A DNA stretch of 7,302 bases from assembly GCA_002377985.1 (NCBI GenBank), contig DFQW01000065.1, positions 1-7,302 of the forward strand, in the 5' to 3' direction. The notes under the pieces are model-generated. The model made no database searches. It saw nothing but the letters and a program-made list of their open reading frames with translations, and had not been told where the DNA came from. The stretch is from Halieaceae bacterium UBA3479. GTDB lineage: Bacteria > Pseudomonadota > Gammaproteobacteria > Pseudomonadales > Halieaceae. A program made the translations under genes and the position numbers. Numbering within the stretch: the stretch's first letter is position 1; every line of letters starts with the position of its first letter. Below are positions 1-6,979 of this stretch, in pieces.

Positions 1-480
1 CAAGGCGTCTTTAACCGGCTGAGTTTGAGTTGCCTGCAGTAAGGCTTGGGCATCAAGTTCTGCAGCGGTCCAGACCTCTAGCGCCACCTCCAGATCCCCC
101 ATATTTCTCTCCTGCTCCCACATCGCCTCAAGATTTACATCAACATAGCGCTGTTGCACACCCAACTGCTGAGCGGCAATAAAGCCGCGCATTAGTGCAA
201 TGGTATTTATCGGGAAATACGGGTTAAAGCGAAATCGCGTCAGGTGATGGGCCGCGATAAAACGCTGTGTTTCTAGGTTGTCGTAGTCGAGCTTACCCTT
301 GACCTCAGCAAACGCCGCCATGGGCGACTGATTGTTGGTCAGCTTGAAGAGCCCGCCCAATAGCACTGGCGTGAGCCTTAACTCCACGTCATTGCGCTCA
401 GCCACGTCGCGCAAGACGTGGTATGAGAGATACGCGTTAGGGCTGGCAAAGTCGAATAGAAATTCGATCGGGGTTTGCAC
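1..480 (-). CDS. 2-hydroxychromene-2-carboxylate isomerase-like DsbA-fold protein (3' end beyond window)
   Basis: The 160 visible codons encode the N-terminal part of a DsbA/kappa-GST-fold protein of the 2-hydroxychromene-2-carboxylate (HCCA) isomerase family. Family members use glutathione to isomerise ring-fission products in naphthalene-type degradation, but many are of unknown substrate. Residues 7-18 read FLFDFASPNAYL, the family signature, with Ser13 where thioredoxin-like relatives have a redox Cys; this Ser matches the glutathione-activating Ser of NahD. The following VLLGGLFKLTNN segment and the helical middle part with an NPYFPINT loop also fit. Family members are about 200 residues, so roughly 40 are missing beyond the left edge. 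The GTG start is set by a perfect AGGAGG six bases upstream. It begins 14 bases after the stop of the dioxygenase gene, so it is almost certainly cotranscribed with it. The family call is firm; the actual substrate is unknown. Confidence 0.9.
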   Translation of the reverse strand, partial: MQTPIEFLFDFASPNAYLSYHVLRDVAERNDVELRLTPVLLGGLFKLTNNQSPMAAFAEVKGKLDYDNLETQRFIAAHHLTRFRFNPYFPINTIALMRGFIAAQQLGVQQRYVDVNLEAMWEQERNMGDLEVALEVWTAAELDAQALLQATQTQPVKDAL

Positions 481-486
481 TACAGA

Positions 487-492
487 CCTCCT
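487..492 (-). promoter_or_regulatory. Shine-Dalgarno site of the HCCA isomerase-like gene
   Basis: On the minus strand this reads AGGAGG, six bases before the GTG at 480. It lies in the 14-base gap after the dioxygenase stop codon. It decides the GTG start, since no ATG in this frame lies nearby. Confidence 0.85.
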
Positions 493-494
493 GA

Positions 495-1340
495 TTAAAA
501 ACGGGTATCGGCTATGGTGGTACGGTGCAGAAGTCGATCATGGCCGTCGTAACCGCCCGTGGCAGCGTGTAGCAACGAGCGGTTGTCCCACATCACCAAC
601 ATTTCTGACTCCCAACGATGCGAATAAATAAATCCTGGCTGGCTCTGATACAGATAGAGCTCCCCCAGTAGTGCATCACTTTCTTCCTTTTTCAGGCCGA
701 CAAAGCCTTGTATGTACGCCGCAGAGGAGTACAACGCTTTTTTTCCGGTTTCCGGGTGCTTGCGGACCAAGGGGTGCTCATAGGTCGCCAGTGCTTTATC
801 ACTGGGGAGAATCTTCATGCTGCGACCCCGCTCCTGATCAGCATCACCGTAAGCTCCATCCGGCGCATAACCCAACGCCGCTGAATGAATCGCCGTAAGC
901 CCCTCCACTCGCGATCTGAGACTCTCGGGCATTTGCTCGTAGGCCAATACCTGATCGGCAAATAACGTATTCCCCCCTACGGGTGGAATCGTGATGCCGT
1001 AAAGTGCTGTCGCCGCCGGCGGGATCGGCATGAAGCTCCAGTCGCTGTGAAAAATCTCAGCAAATATGGTGGTTTTCTCGTCAGCGTTGCGTTGGATAGC
1101 TGCAACTTTGGGATGCTCATCGATATGACCGAAAAAAGGATCTTCTCCAATCGCACCAAATTGTTCACTGAAGCTCACGAGCTGCGCCGGAGACAATTTT
1201 TGGTTCGGGAAGGCGACTACTTTGTGCTCCAGCCAGTACGCTCTGAGTTCGGCGACCAAATCCTGTGACAGCGGTCGATCCAGTGTCACTCCGGTGATCG
1301 TCGCGCCACAACAAGCGCCAGAGGGTTGCACTTTAACCAT
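495..1340 (-). CDS. TauD/TfdA family Fe(II)/2-oxoglutarate-dependent dioxygenase
   Basis: The product (281 aa) belongs to the TauD/TfdA family: cytosolic non-haem iron enzymes that use O2 and 2-oxoglutarate to hydroxylate a substrate, often breaking a C-O or C-S bond. The iron triad is complete: His98 and Asp100 in FHSDW, and His258 in LLHAA. Arg269 and Arg273 lie 11 and 15 residues after that last His, the same spacing as the Arg pair of E. coli TauD that binds 2-oxoglutarate and the taurine sulfonate. Other family blocks are GGNTLFAD (about 122-129) and HPLVRKHPETGKKALY (about 189-204). Length is normal. A GTG lies directly before the chosen ATG, but GGGAG six bases upstream of the ATG favours the ATG. 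The substrate (sulfonate, aryloxy acid, sulfate ester or other acid) cannot be told. The gene lies 79 bases after the SDR gene, with no terminator seen between them. Confidence 0.93.
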   Translation of the reverse strand: MVKVQPSGACCGATITGVTLDRPLSQDLVAELRAYWLEHKVVAFPNQKLSPAQLVSFSEQFGAIGEDPFFGHIDEHPKVAAIQRNADEKTTIFAEIFHSDWSFMPIPPAATALYGITIPPVGGNTLFADQVLAYEQMPESLRSRVEGLTAIHSAALGYAPDGAYGDADQERGRSMKILPSDKALATYEHPLVRKHPETGKKALYSSAAYIQGFVGLKKEESDALLGELYLYQSQPGFIYSHRWESEMLVMWDNRSLLHAATGGYDGHDRLLHRTTIADTRF

Positions 1341-1419
1341 CACCTTCTCCCATCGTCAGCGCAAAAACACCTGCTGCAACCTCCCGCAGAAATATCAACT
1401 TGAACGCGCGCTTGGATCT
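1341..1419. other. 79-bp intergenic spacer inside the catabolic group
   Basis: This spacer separates the SDR stop from the dioxygenase start. Apart from the GGGAG ribosome binding site at 1347-1351 I see no hairpin followed by a T-run on the minus strand and no convincing promoter, so read-through from the SDR gene is likely. A second ATG in another frame, at about 1352, leads nowhere. Confidence 0.5.
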
Positions 1420-2193
1420 TTAGATATTGACTTCATGATTCCACCACGGCGTGTCGGAATACGCACGTAAATCCAGTTCATGCGTCCAGACCGAACGATG
1501 TTGCTGCGCGAGATGAAAATAGGTATCGGCTATTTTATCTGGCAACAACAAACCGTCGCTATCTCCACCTTTTGCTTGGCGTAGTGCTTCGAAACGCTCT
1601 GGCCCGAGCATTTTTCCTAGGGTGTCTGGCGCGTCAACCGCGCCGTCCACGACAATGTGCACAACGTGCAATCCCTGAGCCGCATATTCTGCGTTTAATG
1701 TTTGGCACAACATCCGCCTGCCCGCCATCGCCGCCGCATGCGAGTGTTGACCGCTGTTACCCCGCATCGCCGCGGTAGCGGACGTGACCAGCATCGTGCC
1801 ATGACCCCGCCCAATCATGAGCGGCACCAATACCTTTGCCACCCGAAACAGACCCAAGCACGCCATTCTCCAACCCAACTCAAAGGTCTTGAGAGGCGTG
1901 TCGTCCAAGGACCGATTTCCGATTTGGGCACCGAGGTTGTACAGCACGGTGTCAATGGGCCCAATCGCCTCCACCTCGAGAATGAGATCTTCCAGCGCAT
2001 CCTCGTCGACGGCGTTTACCACATGCCCGCTGGCAGAGCCGCCAGCAGCCTGGAGATCTCCAACCATCGTATTCAGAGCGTCGACATTAGTCCGGCGGCA
2101 AAGCGCGGCGTGGTAACCCTCCGCCGCAAATTTCTTGCCGACAGCACCGCCGATACCCGCTCCTGCTCCAATGATCAAACAGGTCTTTTTCAC
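1420..2193 (-). CDS. SDR-fold protein with substituted catalytic residues
   Basis: This 257-aa product has the Rossmann fold of a classical short-chain dehydrogenase/reductase. Visible are the dinucleotide-binding GAGAGIG (residues 9-15), YNLG (85-88, the NNAG equivalent), the catalytic-type Ser138 in VTSATA, and a VDGAVDAP block at 182-189. The YxxxK motif is absent: the aligned segment reads HAAAM, with His152 and Met156 in place of Tyr and Lys, and the usual active-site Asn appears to be Ala111. Some relatives that share the HVxHxVxDGAxD block carry Phe instead of Tyr but keep Lys (recalled, not checked). It may therefore bind NAD(P) without classical SDR chemistry. A TTG at 2208 extends the frame by five codons, but GGGAG at 2202-2206 places translation at the GTG at 2193. 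The start lies 19 bases after the CoA-transferase stop, indicating an operon. The fold is certain; the activity is not. Confidence 0.9.
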   Translation of the reverse strand: MKKTCLIIGAGAGIGGAVGKKFAAEGYHAALCRRTNVDALNTMVGDLQAAGGSASGHVVNAVDEDALEDLILEVEAIGPIDTVLYNLGAQIGNRSLDDTPLKTFELGWRMACLGLFRVAKVLVPLMIGRGHGTMLVTSATAAMRGNSGQHSHAAAMAGRRMLCQTLNAEYAAQGLHVVHIVVDGAVDAPDTLGKMLGPERFEALRQAKGGDSDGLLLPDKIADTYFHLAQQHRSVWTHELDLRAYSDTPWWNHEVNI

Positions 2194-2201
2194 CGCAGAC
2201 T

Positions 2202-2206
2202 CTCCC
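2202..2206 (-). promoter_or_regulatory. Shine-Dalgarno site of the SDR gene
   Basis: On the minus strand it reads GGGAG (followed by AG), eight bases before the GTG at 2193. It decides for that GTG over the TTG at 2208, which would overlap the site. It also sits just after the CoA-transferase stop, consistent with coupled translation. Confidence 0.7.
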
Positions 2207-2212
2207 AACTCG

Positions 2213-3394
2213 TTAATCGAGCACTGTACCCGCCTTCACCAAAGCATCTATGGCCGATTCGCTATAGCCCAGTGCGGTCAGGACCTCTCGCCCGTGCTCC
2301 CCCAGTCGCGGCGCCGGTCGCTGAACCCGCGCAGGGGTCTTGTCAAAGCGCGCTGGATGTCGCGCCTGACGCACCTCACCAAAAGCCTCAAAGTGCAGCC
2401 GCTCCACCGAGCCATTGGCCACTATTTGTTCGTGCGCCAAAAGTTCAGAACGATCAATGATCGGAGCGCAGGGGACTCCCTCCGCGTCAAAGCGCGCCAG
2501 AATTTCCTCACTGCTCCATTTCCTGATCTCCTCTGCAGTAATCTCCTTGCGCTCGCTATTATTTGTAAAGCGATCCTGTGCCGTCTTGAATTGGGGGTGA
2601 TCAATCAGATCTTCGCGACCCAGTGCCCGACACATGCCCGCCCACTCCTTGTCGGAAATCGCACCTGCTGTGATAAATCGATCCTGAGTCTCGTAGATAA
2701 GGTCCATGACTCCCTGGAATTTGCGCACATCAAATTCTTTGTCAGCATAGGTCAGCCCCGCCATCGCCTCAGGCCAAAAAAGACTCAACATGGCGTCCAG
2801 CATCGAGAGCCGAATGTGCTGGCCCTCCCCGGACTTCTCGCGCGCGTAGAGGGCGGTGCTGATCGCTTGCGCAGCCGTAATGGCGGTAACTTTGTCGGCA
2901 ATAATAATGCGGAACATCTGAGGCCGACCGGTGGTGCGATCTGCCTGAATATCTGTCGCACAGGACAGCGCCTGAATGACAGGGTCATATACGCGCTTGT
3001 GTGCGTAGGGCCCCTCTTCACCAAAACCGTTGATGGAGACATAAATGAGTTTTTTGTTCAGCTCTCTCAGGACAGATTCACCGAAACCCATGCGCTCGAT
3101 TGCACCCGGCCGAAAGTTCTGAATCAGGACGTCCGCGTCTCTCACCAAGTCGAAAAGTATCTTCTTTCCCTCCTCGGATTTGAGATCCACAGCGATAGAG
3201 CGCTTGCCTCGGTTACAGGAGAAAAAAGCAGCCGTTACTTTATTCACCGTGGGCCCGATGTGTCGCATTTGTTCGCCAGTAGTGGGCTCCACCTTGATAA
3301 CGTCGGCACCTTGATCCGCCAACATCATCGCCGCTACTGGTCCCGACACCATACTGGTCAGATCCAAGACCTTGATTCCTGCCAAAGCACTCAT
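2213..3394 (-). CDS. CaiB/BaiF family class III CoA-transferase
   Basis: The 393-aa product is a class III (family III, formyl-CoA:oxalate type) CoA-transferase, a cytosolic enzyme that moves CoA between organic acids. Alpha-methylacyl-CoA racemase shares the fold. The N-terminus reads VLDLTSMVSGP with DVIKVEP shortly after. NRGKRSIAVDLK (61-72), NFRPG (93-97), GQHIRLSMLDAML (191-203), GVPCAPI (306-312) and a C-terminal PRLGEHGREVL block are all characteristic. Asp137 in RVYDPVIQ is the expected catalytic Asp that carries the acyl-anhydride intermediate. Length is normal. The frame stays open upstream to a TTG at 3445 and also contains an ATG at 3409, but the ATG at 3394 gives the usual family start and has GGAG nine bases upstream. 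It is probably the first gene of the left group and would activate that pathway's acid as a CoA thioester. Donor and acceptor are unknown. Confidence 0.93.
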   Translation of the reverse strand: MSALAGIKVLDLTSMVSGPVAAMMLADQGADVIKVEPTTGEQMRHIGPTVNKVTAAFFSCNRGKRSIAVDLKSEEGKKILFDLVRDADVLIQNFRPGAIERMGFGESVLRELNKKLIYVSINGFGEEGPYAHKRVYDPVIQALSCATDIQADRTTGRPQMFRIIIADKVTAITAAQAISTALYAREKSGEGQHIRLSMLDAMLSLFWPEAMAGLTYADKEFDVRKFQGVMDLIYETQDRFITAGAISDKEWAGMCRALGREDLIDHPQFKTAQDRFTNNSERKEITAEEIRKWSSEEILARFDAEGVPCAPIIDRSELLAHEQIVANGSVERLHFEAFGEVRQARHPARFDKTPARVQRPAPRLGEHGREVLTALGYSESAIDALVKAGTVLD

Positions 3395-3554
3395 CGACTT
3401 TTGCTCCATATCTGAGACATAGTGAACAGGGGCAAGCACTCTCAACCGATCATGCCTTCATCGCCACTAGAAGGCGATTGATAACAAAAATTTTCCACAC
3501 AACTGGCTAAACAATAAGCAAAAACTCGGTCCGACATCATTTTCATTACGGCAG
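3395..3554. promoter_or_regulatory. Intergenic region likely to hold the promoter of the catabolic group
   Basis: This 160-bp gap is by far the largest between the seven genes and is more AT-rich than they are, especially around 3480-3530. All neighbours read on the minus strand, so a promoter here would serve the CoA-transferase gene and those after it. I could not place a clear -35/-10 pair; TTGTGT and nearby AT-rich hexamers are weak matches. No T-run hairpin marks a terminator after the DUF4136 gene either. The role is inferred from position. Confidence 0.35.
3460..3478. repeat. Short inverted repeat in the leader of the CoA-transferase gene
   Basis: ATCGCC and GGCGAT form a 6-bp stem around a 7-base loop, about 65 bases before the CoA-transferase start. 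No T-run follows on either strand, so it is not an ordinary terminator. It could be an operator half-site pair or a leader hairpin, or chance. Confidence 0.3.
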
Positions 3555-4166
3555 CTATCGTGGAGGAAACTCCTTCAGAAGCTCATGCAAAACGGTAATG
3601 GTTAACTGCTCTTTGTCGGAATTGGTCATCTTATTTTTCAATCTTCCCTCAGCGACTCCGCGCCACACAATCTTCTCGGTTGAGATATCGATAACGTCAA
3701 GGATTGCCGTGCCGTCTTCATAGGTCTTTACCGTCGGCCCCGACGAATATCCAACGCTCACCGACTTTCCATAGGTACCGGCACCAACCGAGCCATGCAT
3801 ACCCTTCTCCTGACCCGAAATCTTCTGGGTTTGTTTCTTGACCACATGATAATTCACCCAAAAATCGGCCTTGCCGGCTGAAGCTTCGCGAAATCCGCTC
3901 TGCATTAACTCCTGGGCAGCCGTATTGCGTACGCGCTGATCGCTGCTGTTGTAGCGACGGTACTGGCTCTCTCTGGTGACATGATCATCGTCATACCAAC
4001 GGTAGGTACGATATGCCGAAAAGGGAAAGCTTTGATCGTAATCGACCTGGTAGGTAGGCCCACTGGCACAACCATTCATGAGTCCCGCGCACAAAAACAG
4101 CAGAAACATTGTGGAGGGCTCACCAATCAATCGATGCAAACCCCGCCGCGTAACATTACTCTTCAT
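3555..4166 (-). CDS. DUF4136 domain lipoprotein
   Basis: This 203-aa product is a predicted lipoprotein of the DUF4136 family, whose function is unknown. A basic N-terminus (KSNVTRRGLHR) is followed by a hydrophobic run (MFLLFLCAGLM) and a lipobox ending in Cys33 (MNGC). The -3 and -2 residues Met and Asn are less usual than the common LAGC. Ala after the Cys predicts outer-membrane sorting. The mature part shows the DUF4136 pattern: FSAYRTYRW (49-57), ADFWVNYHV (100-108), then GTAILDVIDISTEKIVWRG from 152 and a C-terminal LLKEFPP. A Gly/Ser-rich stretch at about 117-145 replaces compact sequence. The ATG is preceded by GGGAG seven bases upstream, which rules out an upstream TTG. It starts 51 bases after the peptidase gene and is probably the last gene of that unit. 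The family is clear; no function can be assigned. Confidence 0.88.
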   Translation of the reverse strand: MKSNVTRRGLHRLIGEPSTMFLLFLCAGLMNGCASGPTYQVDYDQSFPFSAYRTYRWYDDDHVTRESQYRRYNSSDQRVRNTAAQELMQSGFREASAGKADFWVNYHVVKKQTQKISGQEKGMHGSVGAGTYGKSVSVGYSSGPTVKTYEDGTAILDVIDISTEKIVWRGVAEGRLKNKMTNSDKEQLTITVLHELLKEFPPR

Positions 4167-4187
4167 TAACCTGCTCCCCTGGTCGCT

Positions 4188-4210
4188 TCTGATGCGTTGG
4201 TGCAATCAGA
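4188..4210. repeat. Imperfect hairpin between the peptidase and DUF4136 genes
   Basis: TCTGAT and ATCAGA pair at the outside, with GC/GC inside after a one-base bulge, around a six-base loop. No T-run follows on the minus strand, so it is not a typical terminator. It might slow read-through or protect the 3' end of the upstream message. Confidence 0.3.
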
Positions 4211-4217
4211 CACAGTA

Positions 4218-5660
4218 CTAATTTTCAGGCGCCCTGAACGTTACATCGCTATCAGCTACCATCCACGCAAACACAGCAAATGCCGCTACGTTTTGGTCTA
4301 GCGCGCGCGCATCGAGCTTGTCGAGAGTATCGTCAGCCGTGTGATGCAGGTCAAAATAATCACGCCCATCTTGATGAAGACGCAGTGTGGGTACGCCCGC
4401 CGCCATCAAAGGATATAAATCGGGCCCGCCGCCGGGCTGATCGTCGCTCCCCGGTGCCACCCCAATTGGCGCGAGCAGATCCGCGATCGCAGCGAACAGA
4501 TCATCTCCTTCTTTGGTCTGGCTGTCTGCGGTTACGCGCCAAACCGCACCGCCACCAAAATCGCTCTCTGAGCCGATAACGTGTTGGTCAAGGTGGGCCT
4601 CGTGCTTTTGCCGATAAGCCTGCGCTCCAAGTAACCCAACCTCCTCCGCACCCCAGAGCACAAGCCGAATAGTGCGGCGCGGCGGCAGACCCGCCTGCTT
4701 TATAAGCTCCAGCGCGGCCATGGTAATGCCTACGCCTGCACCGTCATCGATGGCGCCAGTGCCGAGATCCCAGCTATCGAGGTGCGCCCCTATCAGTACG
4801 ATCTCCTCGGGCGCTGTCCGGCCGGTAATTTCGGCGATGACGTTGCCAGACTCCGATGCAGGTAATTCAGCGCTGTCGACCCATATCCGCAGCTTGATGT
4901 CCTCATTTACGGCTGCGATCCGTTCAATCTGATCGGCATCGGGATTGGACAAGGCCAAGGCGGGAATGCGGGGTGTGTCTTCGCGATACCGCAAAGATCC
5001 CGTATGCGGGAATCGATGGCTGTCGGTGCCGATGGATCGAATGAGGTAGCCAATGGCACCCTTGGATGCAGCGATGCTAGGGCCCGCGGTGCGCGCTTCA
5101 TTGAAATACCCGTAGGAAGAGCCATCCTGTGTTCGCTGCATCGCATGACCTACATAGGCAAGCTGCCCGCTGAGACTATCCGCAGGTGCACGCTTCAGGG
5201 CTTCCAATGTTTCGAAGACAGCGACACTGCCCTCCAACCCGCCCTCAGGGGTAGCTACAGAGCCTCCGAGGGCAGTCACTGCCAGGGGCTGCGGATACGG
5301 CGCCATCACCTGGGCACCTTCATCGTGCCGCTCCCAAGCGTCCATCACAAAAGGCTCATTGCGCACCTGCGCAAATCCTTTTTCTTTGAGGATATTCAGT
5401 GCCCATGCTCTGGCGCGAGCCTCAGACTCGCTGCCCGCCAGCCGTGGACCGACTTCAGTCGTCAGCGATCTTACGATGGCCAAGGCCGTGGTGCCCTGCA
5501 TGGCCGTATCGCGCAACGCCTCTGCATGGGCCAGGCTCTCCTCAGGAGACGCCTGGGCGGCGTGCGTTGTCGCACCCAGCCATCCGAAGAAGGCAAAGCA
5601 CAGCGAGCCATACCATCGCCCCATCCAAGCTCGACTCAGTAAAGATGTCGTATCGCTCAT
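4218..5660 (-). CDS. Secreted M28 family zinc metallopeptidase (carboxypeptidase Q/PGCP-like)
   Basis: The product (about 480 aa) is a co-catalytic zinc exopeptidase of family M28, closest in layout to plasma glutamate carboxypeptidase, which trims dipeptides and N-terminal residues. A signal peptide is visible: Arg-containing start, hydrophobic SLCFAFFGWLG (19-29), and Ala-rich cleavage sites near 34 or 37. A protease-associated insert occupies about 125-260. The catalytic part has a full metal set: His293 in GAHLDSWD, bridging Asp305 in AIDDGAG, Glu339/Glu340 in GAEEVG (base and ligand), Asp367 in ESDFGGG and His440 in HHTADDT. It should act in the periplasm or outside. The start is uncertain: ATG at 5660, ATG at 5666, or a GTG at 5672 that overlaps the upstream stop as TAGTG. 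I chose 5660 because a weak GAGA lies six bases upstream and the signal peptide is complete. The overlap suggests translational coupling with the flavoenzyme gene. Confidence 0.93.
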   Translation of the reverse strand: MSDTTSLLSRAWMGRWYGSLCFAFFGWLGATTHAAQASPEESLAHAEALRDTAMQGTTALAIVRSLTTEVGPRLAGSESEARARAWALNILKEKGFAQVRNEPFVMDAWERHDEGAQVMAPYPQPLAVTALGGSVATPEGGLEGSVAVFETLEALKRAPADSLSGQLAYVGHAMQRTQDGSSYGYFNEARTAGPSIAASKGAIGYLIRSIGTDSHRFPHTGSLRYREDTPRIPALALSNPDADQIERIAAVNEDIKLRIWVDSAELPASESGNVIAEITGRTAPEEIVLIGAHLDSWDLGTGAIDDGAGVGITMAALELIKQAGLPPRRTIRLVLWGAEEVGLLGAQAYRQKHEAHLDQHVIGSESDFGGGAVWRVTADSQTKEGDDLFAAIADLLAPIGVAPGSDDQPGGGPDLYPLMAAGVPTLRLHQDGRDYFDLHHTADDTLDKLDARALDQNVAAFAVFAWMVADSDVTFRAPEN

Positions 5661-5671
5661 TGTCATTCTCA

Positions 5672-6979
5672 CTATGGTTCAGAAATTTGCTCGGCAACAA
5701 GAGATTTTCTTTCGGCAAGCCAGGCGTTTGCCGCTTTTGTCTGCGCCATTGTCGCAGCCATAACACCCATTCCAACCCGCGTTCTGCCGGTATGCCCCAG
5801 CGCAGCAATTTGCTCGTAAAACCAGTACTGAGTGGCGAACGCGCCCACGGTTCGTATCAACTTGAACCTGTTCAAAAATTTCAACGCACGAGGCAGTAAA
5901 GATAGCGAATCCTCAAATCGCGGCAGCTCGGTAACACCGTCCAACAACTGCGCAGGCGCATCGGTTACCACACACATGGGCCGTCCGATGCCAACCATAT
6001 CAGCGCTCCCGGAATTGATAATTTCGTTCATTGCGTCGCGCCGACGCAGGCCTCCCGTGACCATAAGAGGAATCGTAATCTCTCGTTTCATTGCGGTAGC
6101 AAAATCCACGAAATAGGCCTCTCTGGCTCGCGTTGATTGCGCAACCGCCTGCGTCTCAATGGGCTCTATGCCCTCAAGATTCAGCAGTCGCGGCTGTTCG
6201 TAGGTGCCGCCAGAAATCTCAATCAGATCCACACTGGCTTCTTGCAACCACTTGGCAACCTGAAGACTCTCGGAAAAAGCGAATCCGCCGAGCTGAAAAT
6301 CGGCACTGTTGAGTTTTACGGAAAGAGGAGTCAGCGGGCCGATGGCGGCACGCACGCGCGCAACGCAGGAAAGCAGTAATCGAGCGCGATTCTCGAGTGA
6401 ACCTCCCCAGTGATCAGTCCTCTGGTTACTGCGCGGACTCAGGAACTGCGATAGCAAATATCCATGCGCCGCGTGCAGCTGAACGCCAGTAAAACCCGCG
6501 TTGATGAGCACCTTGGCGCAGTGCGCAAACGCCGCAATCACCGACTCAATTTCGTCCGCTGTCATAGGTACTGGCTCGCCAAACTGCCCCCCGGGCAGCC
6601 CCAGCTTTACCGCTGATGGCGCTTTGGGGCGCGGATTCACGTTTTTCTGGCATTGCCGACCCGCGTGGCTAATTTGGGCCCAAAAGTGATTACCGCTAGC
6701 GGTCCCGGCGGCGGCCCAACGCTCGAGGGCACGACGCATCGAGGGAGTTGGCTCTGAATCAACAATGACATTGCCGGGGCGCTCCAGATGAGCGCCATCA
6801 ATTTGCACATTTCCCGAGAGCAGGAGTCCTGCTCCCCCTTTGCTCCAAATGCCATAGAGCTGCTCCAGCGCGGGAGTGGGCTGACCCCTTGCGTCTGCCA
6901 GACCTTCAGTCATGGCGGCCTTGCAGAGCCGGTTGGGGATCATGGCGCCACAAGGTAATGCCAGTGGGCGGGAAATCAT
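5672..6979 (-). CDS. Old Yellow Enzyme family NADH:flavin oxidoreductase
   Basis: The 435-aa product is an FMN-dependent TIM-barrel ene-reductase of the Old Yellow Enzyme (OYE) family; these reduce C=C bonds next to carbonyl or nitro groups with NAD(P)H. Family blocks in order are NRLCKAAMTEGLAD (16-29), QISHAGRQ (102-109), the substrate-pocket block LHAAHGYLLSQFLSPRSNQR (168-187), WGGSLENRARLL (191-202), and the FMN-phosphate motifs VTGG (307-310) and GIGRP (330-334). His169 and His172 match the substrate-anchoring pair of YqjM-type enzymes, and Tyr174 the proton-donor Tyr. Thr24 falls where classical OYE has Thr37 and YqjM has Cys26. There is no second FAD/NADPH domain as in 2,4-dienoyl-CoA reductase, but about 70 residues extend past the usual barrel end. 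The ATG at 6979 has no evident ribosome binding site. It is probably the first gene of its unit. The natural substrate is unknown. Confidence 0.94.
   Translation of the reverse strand: MISRPLALPCGAMIPNRLCKAAMTEGLADARGQPTPALEQLYGIWSKGGAGLLLSGNVQIDGAHLERPGNVIVDSEPTPSMRRALERWAAAGTASGNHFWAQISHAGRQCQKNVNPRPKAPSAVKLGLPGGQFGEPVPMTADEIESVIAAFAHCAKVLINAGFTGVQLHAAHGYLLSQFLSPRSNQRTDHWGGSLENRARLLLSCVARVRAAIGPLTPLSVKLNSADFQLGGFAFSESLQVAKWLQEASVDLIEISGGTYEQPRLLNLEGIEPIETQAVAQSTRAREAYFVDFATAMKREITIPLMVTGGLRRRDAMNEIINSGSADMVGIGRPMCVVTDAPAQLLDGVTELPRFEDSLSLLPRALKFLNRFKLIRTVGAFATQYWFYEQIAALGHTGRTRVGMGVMAATMAQTKAANAWLAERKSLVAEQISEP

Noticed and set aside
1702..2460. A 252-codon plus-strand frame spanning the SDR gene and the end of the CoA-transferase gene.
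   Set aside because: It crosses two well-supported minus-strand genes, is rich in Arg, Pro and His, and shows no domain or ribosome binding site.
2135..3415. A 426-codon open frame on the plus strand, antisense to the CoA-transferase gene.
   Set aside because: The minus strand carries a complete CaiB/BaiF enzyme with all family motifs. The plus translation has no recognisable domain and an Arg/His/Leu/Cys-rich composition typical of an antisense shadow.
3555..4166. The DUF4136 protein as a possible immunity or toxin-linked lipoprotein.
   Set aside because: Its sequence fits the common DUF4136 lipoprotein pattern, and no toxin or secretion gene lies beside it.
5004..5642. A 212-codon plus-strand frame inside the M28 peptidase gene, with other overlapping plus frames.
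   Set aside because: The peptidase on the other strand is complete with its metal ligands and signal peptide. These frames look like codon-bias shadows.
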